From Candidatus Uhrbacteria bacterium RIFCSPLOWO2_02_FULL_48_12 (lineage in GTDB: Bacteria; Patescibacteriota; Patescibacteriia; GWA2-46-9), in the NCBI GenBank assembly GCA_001791425.1, contig MGEP01000055.1, forward strand, positions 21,009 to 31,836: a stretch of DNA of 10,828 bases, read 5' to 3'. The translations under genes and the position numbers were made by a program. Under the pieces are notes generated by a model that had not been told where the DNA came from, searched no databases, and saw only the letters and a list, made by a program, of their open reading frames with translations. Below are positions 7,232-10,828 of the stretch, piece after piece (position 1 is the stretch's first letter; the number at the start of each line of letters is the position of its first letter).

Positions 7232-7981
7232 ATGCCACAAAAGAATAAGGTTGCTGTCTTCGACATTGATGGAACAATTTTTCGCTCCAGTCTTTTGGTT
7301 GAGTTTAATAAGGCGCTACAGCGCACAGGAGTTATAAGCGCGACTGACGCCATGGCGCTGTTAAAACCGTATTACGCTTGGGTTGAGCGTAGGGGCAGTT
7401 ATGACGATTATATTAAAAAAGTCGTGGAGGTGCATGTGAAAGCGATTAAGGGCAAAGAACAGCGTTATGTTTTGGCCGCCGCTGATCTAGCTTTTCTTAA
7501 CCACCGCGATCGTGTTTACCGCTATACCCGCGATTTAATTAAGAAACTCAAGCGGTCTCATCTTTTACTCGCCATTTCCGGCTCGCCCATTGAAATCGTT
7601 GAGCCATTTGCCAAATATTTTAAGTTTGATCATGTGTGGGGTTCGGTTTTTGAAGTAGATCGCCGCGGCCGCTACACTGGGCGAGTTTTAGAGCGTCGCC
7701 CAGTTGATCAAAAGAGAGAAATCTTGGAGGCATTTGTTCAAGAGAGAAATTTAAGCATGACTGGTTCATGGGGAGTAGGGGACACGGAAACCGACATTAG
7801 CTTTTTGGCTATCGTTGATCACCCTATAGTTTTTAACCCCACATTGCGCCTTTATAACATTGCCAAACGCCGCCACTGGCCAGTGGTGGTGGAGAGGAAG
7901 AATGTGATTTACCCCGTTAGAGAATGCTCCGCTCCACGGCGGGGCAGGGTGCGGTTCTCACAGTATGAGCACAGGGTCTAA
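7232..7981 (+). CDS. HAD-family hydrolase, SerB-like subclass IB phosphatase; altered C terminus
   Basis: The 249-residue protein carries all haloacid dehalogenase motifs. Motif I is DIDGT (Asp11 nucleophile, Asp13 acid/base), motif II is ISGSP (Ser116), a lysine near 161 (DQKREIL) fits motif III, and motif IV is GDTETD (Asp174, Asp178). The long helical cap between motifs I and II and the overall layout match subclass IB phosphatases related to phosphoserine phosphatase SerB; the natural substrate cannot be told. The conserved core seems to end near 'ERKNVIYPV' (221-229). The last ~20 residues are basic, unlike the core, and are encoded within a palindromic element that starts at 7911, so the natural 3' end was probably replaced. 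Start ATG 7232 has no Shine-Dalgarno. It stands apart from mutM across repeat copy 2. Confidence 0.88.
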   Translation: MPQKNKVAVFDIDGTIFRSSLLVEFNKALQRTGVISATDAMALLKPYYAWVERRGSYDDYIKKVVEVHVKAIKGKEQRYVLAAADLAFLNHRDRVYRYTRDLIKKLKRSHLLLAISGSPIEIVEPFAKYFKFDHVWGSVFEVDRRGRYTGRVLERRPVDQKREILEAFVQERNLSMTGSWGVGDTETDISFLAIVDHPIVFNPTLRLYNIAKRRHWPVVVERKNVIYPVRECSAPRRGRVRFSQYEHRV

Positions 7982-8009
7982 TGCCCCCGTGTGAGTTCTC
8001 TAACGGGGT
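7911..8009. repeat. 99-bp palindromic element with 14-bp perfect terminal arms
   Basis: The outer arms ACCCCGTTAGAGAA (7911-7924) and TTCTCTAACGGGGT (7996-8009) are perfectly complementary. Inside, TGCTCCGC (7925-7932) pairs with GCGGGGCA (7939-7946), with one U-G pair and a 6-nt loop. Weaker stems are possible at 7949-7972 (GTGC/GCAC) or between CTCAC (7957-7961) and GTGAG (7991-7995). The result is a branched, cruciform-capable structure. It covers the stop codon of the HAD gene (7979-7981), and a PEP-enzyme remnant begins just after it. It has no T-tract, so a terminator is unlikely. I favour an inserted palindromic repeat or small non-autonomous element; a structured RNA is the alternative. 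Confidence 0.65.
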
Positions 8010-8027
8010 TTACGAAATAAAATATTG

Positions 8028-8153
8028 AAAGTCTATGTTTTGCGAGAGTTTCACATTCCCTGTATCATTGGTACCAAAATCGCTACCAAAGTTTTCAAAG
8101 ATGGTGATCGCATTGAAGTTAATGCCAATACTGGCACAGTTAGGAAGTTGTAA
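8028..8153 (+). pseudogene. C-terminal remnant of a PEP synthase/PPDK swivelling domain
   Basis: Read in the frame of 8028, this stretch encodes about 41 residues ending in a TAA at 8151-8153. The core 'REFHIPCIIGTKIATKVFKDGD' is followed by 'RIEVNANTGTVRKL'. It matches the end of the phosphohistidine swivelling domain of PEP-utilising enzymes, and the intact copy downstream has the parallel text 'RELKIPAVVGVQGILDAVKDGD' at the same place. The catalytic-histidine segment (GGITSHAAIV) and everything before it are missing, and there is no start codon or Shine-Dalgarno. The coding text begins about 18 bp after the palindromic element. The rest of the gene is not elsewhere in the window. This is best read as the 3' stub of a deleted or interrupted gene. 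Confidence 0.75.
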
Positions 8154-8186
8154 GTTATATGATGATGTTAAGAAAAAGTGGAGGCT

Positions 8187-8230
8187 TGCCCCGTACTCAA
8201 GTCGCGAAAGCGACTTGTAGTAGCGGGGTG
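8187..8230. other. Long hairpin with GAAA tetraloop
   Basis: AAGTCGC (8199-8205) and GCGACTT (8210-8216) pair perfectly around a GAAA loop, a GNRA-type tetraloop. The helix continues outward through C8198-G8217, TACT/AGTA and CCCCG/CGGGG, with single bulges at T8218 and G8223, for about 17 Watson-Crick pairs plus two G-T pairs. No T-tract follows on the plus strand, so it is not a standard terminator. It may be a palindromic repeat or part of a small RNA. It lies in the 182-bp stretch between the PEP-enzyme remnant and the minus-strand gene, which otherwise contains no credible gene. Confidence 0.6.
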
Positions 8231-8240
8231 GATGCGAATA

Positions 8241-8306
8241 AAGGGGTGTGTGCAAAAATTTGAATAAGCGTTTAAAATTATTGAAGGCCGGCACACACAT
8301 CCCCTT
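8241..8306. other. Alternative stem overlapping the terminator
   Basis: AAGGGGTGTGTGC (8241-8253) can pair with GCACACA (8291-8297) and CCCCTT (8301-8306), leaving a three-base bulge. This gives 13 pairs around a 37-nt AT-rich loop. The right arm includes three bases of the terminator stem and part of its loop, so the two foldings compete or would form a pseudoknot. On the plus strand this resembles antiterminator/terminator geometry, but no plus-strand gene follows closely. Confidence 0.4.
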
Positions 8307-8327
8307 TGGGAATTGCATGCCGGCCTT
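8284..8327 (-). terminator. Stem-loop terminator candidate after the histidine-phosphatase-like gene
   Basis: AAGGCCGGCA (8284-8293) and TGCCGGCCTT (8318-8327) form a perfect 10-bp GC-rich stem with a 24-nt loop containing a second small stem around CCCCTTTGGG. On the minus strand it begins eight bases after the stop codon of the gene ending at 8336. The minus-strand tail (TTCAATAATTTT) is only partly T-rich, and the plus-strand tail is TTTT, so it may act in both directions. Confidence 0.6.
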
Positions 8328-8335
8328 TTGCGTAG

Positions 8336-9010
8336 TCAGTCCGAGAACTCCGGCGCCGCGCGGCCGAGAAGCTGGAACTGGCCGTTCTCATGGGCAAAGA
8401 ACAGTGCTTCCAGCTCGGCCATGACACCGGGGATGCCGACCGCTTCGTTCATCACCGGGCTGTTTCCGCAGTAAATGACGACTCGTACGTCATTCGGTTG
8501 ACGGATTAGCAGCTCTGTGAGACCGCGTTGAATGCGTGCGCTGCTCGCAGTTGGCGCTTCGCCCAGACGCTTGAAGCCGTATTTTTGCCAATTGAGCGCA
8601 AACGCTTCGTTTCTGGAGATGCCCAGTTTCTCGGCGACCTTGGTGCAAGTCTTGGCATCCTCGTCGTTCGGGCCCAAATACGGAATGTCCAGCTCTTTTG
8701 GAATGCTGATCAGCGTTTCCGGATCCATGACATTATGAAACGTCGCGATAAGGTGCCATATCGTTCTGAAACAGCGCCCCGTATTTGAGCTATAAAACCG
8801 ACACATGCCTCTTCGCGCTGTGAGACTGTGCAGAACAGGGCCTATGGTCAGCCCCATTAAGGACGCCTGCTCTTCGCCGCGAGCTGACAGTCCGCCGCGC
8901 GGCTTGTTGTCGGCCTTATTCGCGTGTCGAATCTCGACAAGAGCTAATCGCTGAATATCACAGAACTGATGCCACATTTGAGCCACGAACTGCGCGTTCT
9001 TCAGGATCAT
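8336..9010 (-). CDS. Histidine-phosphatase-superfamily-like protein, second catalytic His replaced
   Basis: The 224-residue protein has the layout of the histidine phosphatase (phosphoglycerate mutase/SixA-like) superfamily. 'VEIRHANKAD' (25-34) corresponds to the RHG motif carrying the phospho-accepting His (His29), 'LSARGEEQA' (41-49) to the following LTxxGxxQA helix, and 'YSSNTGRCFRTI' (73-84) to the conserved SPxxRxxQT arginine motif (Arg79). 'YCGNSPVMNEAVG' (180-192) corresponds to the xGHSPxx motif of SixA-type enzymes, but the second histidine is Asn183 (codon 8462-8464). RHG is RHA. Activity may therefore be reduced or changed; substrate unknown. I chose the ATG at 9010 over the in-frame ATG at 9085 because AAAGGAGGAGG sits just before it and 9085 lies inside a palindrome. 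The gene is clearly more GC-rich than its neighbours, runs on the opposite strand and has the best Shine-Dalgarno here, all consistent with acquisition. Confidence 0.72.
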   Translation of the reverse strand: MILKNAQFVAQMWHQFCDIQRLALVEIRHANKADNKPRGGLSARGEEQASLMGLTIGPVLHSLTARRGMCRFYSSNTGRCFRTIWHLIATFHNVMDPETLISIPKELDIPYLGPNDEDAKTCTKVAEKLGISRNEAFALNWQKYGFKRLGEAPTASSARIQRGLTELLIRQPNDVRVVIYCGNSPVMNEAVGIPGVMAELEALFFAHENGQFQLLGRAAPEFSD

Positions 9011-9013
9011 TGC

Positions 9014-9024
9014 CCTCCTCCTTT
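9014..9024 (-). promoter_or_regulatory. Strong Shine-Dalgarno for the minus-strand phosphatase-like gene
   Basis: On the minus strand AAAGGAGGAGG ends three bases before the ATG at 9010, and its GGAGG core lies at normal spacing. It fixes the start codon 25 codons inside the longest open frame. Most other genes in the window lack such a site. Confidence 0.8.
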
Positions 9025-9062
9025 CCGTTATTGGCGTATTATCTAATCCTGTTTCATATTTT

Positions 9063-9120
9063 GTCTTGAAGTATTCTCGGTACATGTGTACCGAGCCGCG
9101 AGACCTTCTCGCGTCAAGAC
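9063..9120 (-). ncRNA. Three-way-junction structured leader of the minus-strand gene
   Basis: On the minus strand three perfect helices nest in 58 nt. P1 is GTCTTGA (9120-9114) with TCAAGAC (9069-9063). P2 is CGCGAGA/TCTCGCG (9113-9107 with 9103-9097) with a 3-nt loop. P3 is a 9-bp arm, CTCGGTACA/TGTACCGAG (9095-9087 with 9084-9076), with a 2-nt gap; a 2-nt hairpin loop would need the closing pair or pairs to open. There are no unpaired bases between P1 and P2, one between P2 and P3, and six between P3 and P1. It ends about 40 nt before the Shine-Dalgarno, so it would lie in the 5' leader of the phosphatase-like gene. It matches no riboswitch class or ribozyme I recognise. The same bases could act as DNA operators, since P3 is a 20-bp dyad. 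Confidence 0.55.
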
Positions 9121-9152
9121 TTGATAAAGACCAAGCTAAGATAAGATGCTTG

Positions 9153-9182
9153 ATGTTAGCATTAAGATAAGTTACGCGTCAA
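9153..9182 (-). promoter_or_regulatory. Candidate sigma70-type promoter for the minus-strand gene
   Basis: On the minus strand TTGACG (9182-9177) is followed after 18 nt by TAACAT (9158-9153), five of six and four of six matches to the -35 and -10 consensus. Transcription from about 9146 would place the three-way junction inside the 5' leader. The match is modest and the surrounding sequence is AT-rich with TAAGATAAG repeats. Confidence 0.3.
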
Positions 9183-9287
9183 TGGGCGCGCTTATCGTAT
9201 ACTTAATATGTAGGCGCTGAAACCGTGGTGTAGGGTACAGTTTAGAGTTTTGTTACCGGCCGACGCGGTGAGTGCTTGCTCGCCTTC

Positions 9288-9635
9288 ATGAATTCGCTCA
9301 TTGGGCACACCGATTTGACTGGCCGAACCGCTTACTCTGGCGTGGCCCGCGGCACCGCTCGGCTTATGATGGGGCAGAAAGATTTCAAACGCTTTCGGCA
9401 TGGTGATATCCTGATCGCCCCAAACACGCGGCCAGAATACGTACCGATAATGAAAATTGCTGGCGCTATTGTCACAGAAGAGGGTGGTATCACGTCTCAT
9501 GCGGCTATCGTGTCACGGGAGTTAAAAATCCCAGCCGTGGTCGGAGTGCAGGGCATACTGGATGCAGTTAAAGATGGTGATTGGGTGGAAGTTGATGCGG
9601 GTAGGGGAGTAGTGAGAAAGATAAAAAAAGAGTAA
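9288..9635 (+). CDS. Free-standing PEP-utilising-enzyme swivelling (phosphohistidine) domain protein
   Basis: The 115-residue protein is a single mobile domain of the kind that carries the phosphohistidine in PEP synthase, pyruvate phosphate dikinase and enzyme I. It contains 'TAYSGVARGTARL' at the start of the domain, 'GDILIAPNTRPEYVP', the catalytic motif GGITSHAAIVSREL with His71, and the closing 'VKDGDWVEVDAGRGVV'. The ATP-grasp and TIM-barrel domains of full enzymes are absent: the frame upstream is open only to a stop at 9243-9245 and shows no homology. I chose ATG 9288; TTG 9276 is possible; neither has a clear Shine-Dalgarno. It could be a separate phosphocarrier-like subunit working with another protein, or the surviving 3' part of a truncated gene. 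The DUF5674-type gene follows after 10 bp. Confidence 0.8.
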   Translation: MNSLIGHTDLTGRTAYSGVARGTARLMMGQKDFKRFRHGDILIAPNTRPEYVPIMKIAGAIVTEEGGITSHAAIVSRELKIPAVVGVQGILDAVKDGDWVEVDAGRGVVRKIKKE

Positions 9636-9645
9636 AATAGGAGGC

Positions 9646-9993
9646 ATGGAAATTAAGATTATTGATAATCCAGTGAATAGCGGAGAAATCAGACGTCTTG
9701 CCGAAGCGAGCTATGGCGATATGGTGAAAGTGGTGGTTGATATTGAACGTCGCGTTATGGCTGTTGGCGGAGAACTGCACGCGGACGCCGAAGCAGTTCT
9801 TCTTGAGCATGGATCAAAGCAAGTAGACCTATGGGGAATCAATATTTACCCCAATAATTCTTCAGACGATCTTCTGGAGTATACTTCGCTCATCAATATT
9901 AGCCCTAGGCGCGGGAACCGTTCAATGACTGTGGAAGATCCGACATTGCGACAGCGCATAGCCGAAATTGTTAACCATCTTATTATTCAGTGA
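9646..9993 (+). CDS. DUF5674-type conserved protein
   Basis: This 115-residue soluble protein resembles the small DUF5674 family. The recognisable core is 'VDIERRVMAVGGELHADAEA' (32-51), then 'GSKQVDLWGINIYP' (56-69), 'SLINISPRRGNRSM' and a C-terminal helix 'DPTLRQRIAEIVNHL'. Members are found in patescibacteria and some other bacteria and have no established function that I know of. The His and acidic residues of GGELHADAEA and the DLWGINIYP segment are the parts I would expect to matter. The start at 9646 gives the family-like N terminus MEIKIIDNP. An AGGAGG lies one base before the ATG, an unusually short distance. The next gene begins one base after its stop, so the two are probably cotranscribed and translationally coupled. 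Confidence 0.72.
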   Translation: MEIKIIDNPVNSGEIRRLAEASYGDMVKVVVDIERRVMAVGGELHADAEAVLLEHGSKQVDLWGINIYPNNSSDDLLEYTSLINISPRRGNRSMTVEDPTLRQRIAEIVNHLIIQ

Positions 9994-9994
9994 T

Positions 9995-10321
9995 ATGGGA
10001 AGCGACATCGCGACATTGGGCATCAATAATAATTATTCGCTTTCTTTCCTTCTCGCCAATGTCGGCGCCGAAGTTGAACGAATGCTCAATTGGCTACAGA
10101 AGCGCGATGAGGAGCAGGTAGGGCGTTCGCTAGCGCGCGCGCTCGATCTTTTAGATCGCGCGCTGGCGTTAAATATTTCGCCTGGCGCTCGTCGGGAGTT
10201 GTTTCGTCTCCACGAAGTGATTTGCGGACAGGTGTACAACCCAACCCTTTACAATGTGGCACCAGAGACATTGTCAAAATATTTTTTGCCTTTCGCATTA
10301 TTCTCTAGAAAGCATAGCTAG
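9995..10321 (+). CDS. Unrecognised 108-residue helical protein
   Basis: I do not recognise this family. The protein is predicted to be mostly helical: 'YSLSFLLANVGAEVERMLNWLQKRD' (about 14-38), then 'QVGRSLARALDLLDRALAL' (41-59) with regular leucine/alanine spacing, then 'GARRELFRLHEVICGQVYN' (64-82). It has no signal peptide, membrane segment or metal-binding cluster. ATG 9995 is the likely start, one base after the stop of the DUF5674-type gene; an upstream TTG at 9968 would overlap that gene. The close packing and uninterrupted frame support a real gene. It lies 26 bp before the PEP synthase-like gene, which suggests a role with that enzyme or simply shared transcription. Confidence 0.65.
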   Translation: MGSDIATLGINNNYSLSFLLANVGAEVERMLNWLQKRDEEQVGRSLARALDLLDRALALNISPGARRELFRLHEVICGQVYNPTLYNVAPETLSKYFLPFALFSRKHS

Positions 10322-10347
10322 CATTTCGGATTATCTAATCATTGGTT

Positions 10348-10828
10348 ATGTTTATAAAATTCTTTAGAGATATTTCAAAAAGAGACGTGGTCAGTGCCGG
10401 CGGCAAGGGGGCGTCCTTGGGGGAAATGACAAAAGCAGGAATTCCCGTACCGCCGGGGTTTGTGGTGCTGGCTCAAGCATTTGATCATTTTTTGGAGGAA
10501 ACCGATCTGGGCTCGGCCATTGAGTCTATACTTCATAAGGTGGATCATCGGGACGTCAATTCGGTTGAAGTAGCATCTGAAAAAATTCGCGCTCATATAG
10601 CTCGAGAACGAATGCCAGGAGACATAAAAAAACAAATTGAATCTTCATATAAAAAATTAACACACGGAAAGAAAATTTTGGTTGCCGTACGCTCCTCAGC
10701 CACTGCCGAAGATTCAAAGACAGCATCATGGGCAGGGGAGTTAGAAACTTACTTGAATGTTGGACCAAAAACTCTTATCTCCGACATTGTGAAATGCTGG
10801 GCTTCGCTCTTTACCCCGCGGGCGATTT
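10348..10828 (+). CDS. PEP synthase/pyruvate phosphate dikinase-like enzyme, N-terminal part, 3' end outside window
   Basis: The 160 visible residues form the N-terminal ATP-grasp nucleotide-binding domain of a PEP synthase or PPDK-type enzyme, which interconverts pyruvate and PEP by way of a phosphohistidine. The first ATP motif 'AGGKGASLGEM' places the conserved Lys at residue 20, followed by the 'GIPVPPGFVV' turn (31-40). The second motif 'VAVRSSATAED' places the conserved Arg at 115, followed by 'SWAGELETYLNV' and 'KCWASLFTPRAI'. The frame is open to base 10828, so length and C-terminal domains are unknown and PEP synthase cannot be separated from PPDK or a rifampicin-phosphotransferase-like relative. 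The ATG at 10348 gives a normal N terminus and has no Shine-Dalgarno. It would act at the end of the glycolytic pathway begun by gap, pgk and gpmI. Confidence 0.9.
   Translation, partial: MFIKFFRDISKRDVVSAGGKGASLGEMTKAGIPVPPGFVVLAQAFDHFLEETDLGSAIESILHKVDHRDVNSVEVASEKIRAHIARERMPGDIKKQIESSYKKLTHGKKILVAVRSSATAEDSKTASWAGELETYLNVGPKTLISDIVKCWASLFTPRAI

Noticed and set aside
6925..7353. 142-codon minus-strand frame across the end of mutM, repeat copy 2 and the start of the HAD gene
   Set aside because: It is made of repeat sequence plus antisense of two clear genes; its protein is low-complexity and has no recognisable domain.
7911..8009. Intrinsic terminator of the HAD gene
   Set aside because: The stem is about 99 nt across with internal branches, overlaps the coding end, and is followed by GTTTACGAAAT rather than a T-tract.
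8028..8153. SRP RNA or another known small RNA in the spacer after the HAD gene
   Set aside because: The stretch reads as swivelling-domain protein in one frame, and I found no SRP (GGAAG/AGCA) or other known RNA signature.
8159..8263. 34-codon plus-strand frame starting with three ATG codons
   Set aside because: It runs through the GAAA hairpin and the alternative stem, has no Shine-Dalgarno at proper distance and no protein similarity I can recognise.
9011..9085. N-terminal extension of the phosphatase-like protein to ATG 9085
   Set aside because: That start lies inside the 9-bp-arm palindrome and has no ribosome binding site, while ATG 9010 has a strong one and the conserved domain begins well after it.
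9063..9120. tRNA or hammerhead ribozyme
   Set aside because: There is no anticodon or T-arm consensus and no CUGAUGA/GAAA hammerhead core; only three helices and short linkers are seen.

Overview
The window looks like a chromosomal segment of a small-genome bacterium, most probably a member of the Candidate Phyla Radiation (Patescibacteria, Parcubacteria-like). This is inference. It rests on three things: nearly every gene starts without a recognisable Shine-Dalgarno sequence, the intergenic spaces are filled with short low-complexity or palindromic repeats, and several proteins (a SIMPL-domain membrane protein, a DUF5674-type protein, a divergent phosphoglycerate kinase, pieces of PEP synthase-like enzymes) are of kinds often seen in that group. 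No rRNA or other taxonomic marker is present to settle it.

Positions 1-7034 are a compact run of plus-strand housekeeping genes: the 3' part of atpD (F1 ATP synthase beta), gap (GAPDH), pgk (phosphoglycerate kinase), a SIMPL/DUF541 membrane-anchored protein, gpmI (cofactor-independent phosphoglycerate mutase) and mutM (Fpg DNA glycosylase). gap, pgk and gpmI catalyse consecutive steps of lower glycolysis (GAP to 1,3-BPG to 3-PG to 2-PG). The PEP synthase-like gene entering at the right edge acts two steps further on. Enolase is not in the window. The gpmI-mutM pair is bracketed by two copies of a ~125-bp hairpin-forming repeat in opposite orientation (4385-4509 and 7041-7165).

Positions 7232-8335 begin with a HAD-family phosphatase whose last ~23 codons lie inside a 99-bp palindromic element (7911-8009). 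Right after the palindrome, 8028-8153 still encodes the C-terminal end of a PEP-utilising-enzyme swivelling domain, with nothing of the rest of that gene nearby: a decayed remnant. Then come a strong GAAA-capped hairpin and a terminator-like stem that can pair in two ways.

Positions 8336-9290 hold the only minus-strand gene, a GC-rich histidine-phosphatase-like protein in which the second catalytic histidine is replaced by asparagine. It has the strongest Shine-Dalgarno in the window, and its leader can fold into a compact, perfectly paired three-way junction (9063-9120). Composition, orientation and translation signal all differ from the neighbours, which suggests acquisition.

Positions 9288-10828 return to the plus strand with a tight cluster: a free-standing phosphohistidine swivelling domain, a DUF5674-type protein, an unrecognised 108-residue helical protein, and the N-terminal ATP-grasp part of a PEP synthase/pyruvate phosphate dikinase-like enzyme cut by the window edge. 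Together with the remnant at 8028, parts of three PEP-utilising enzymes occur within 2.8 kb, pointing to duplication and decay or to deliberate splitting of domains.
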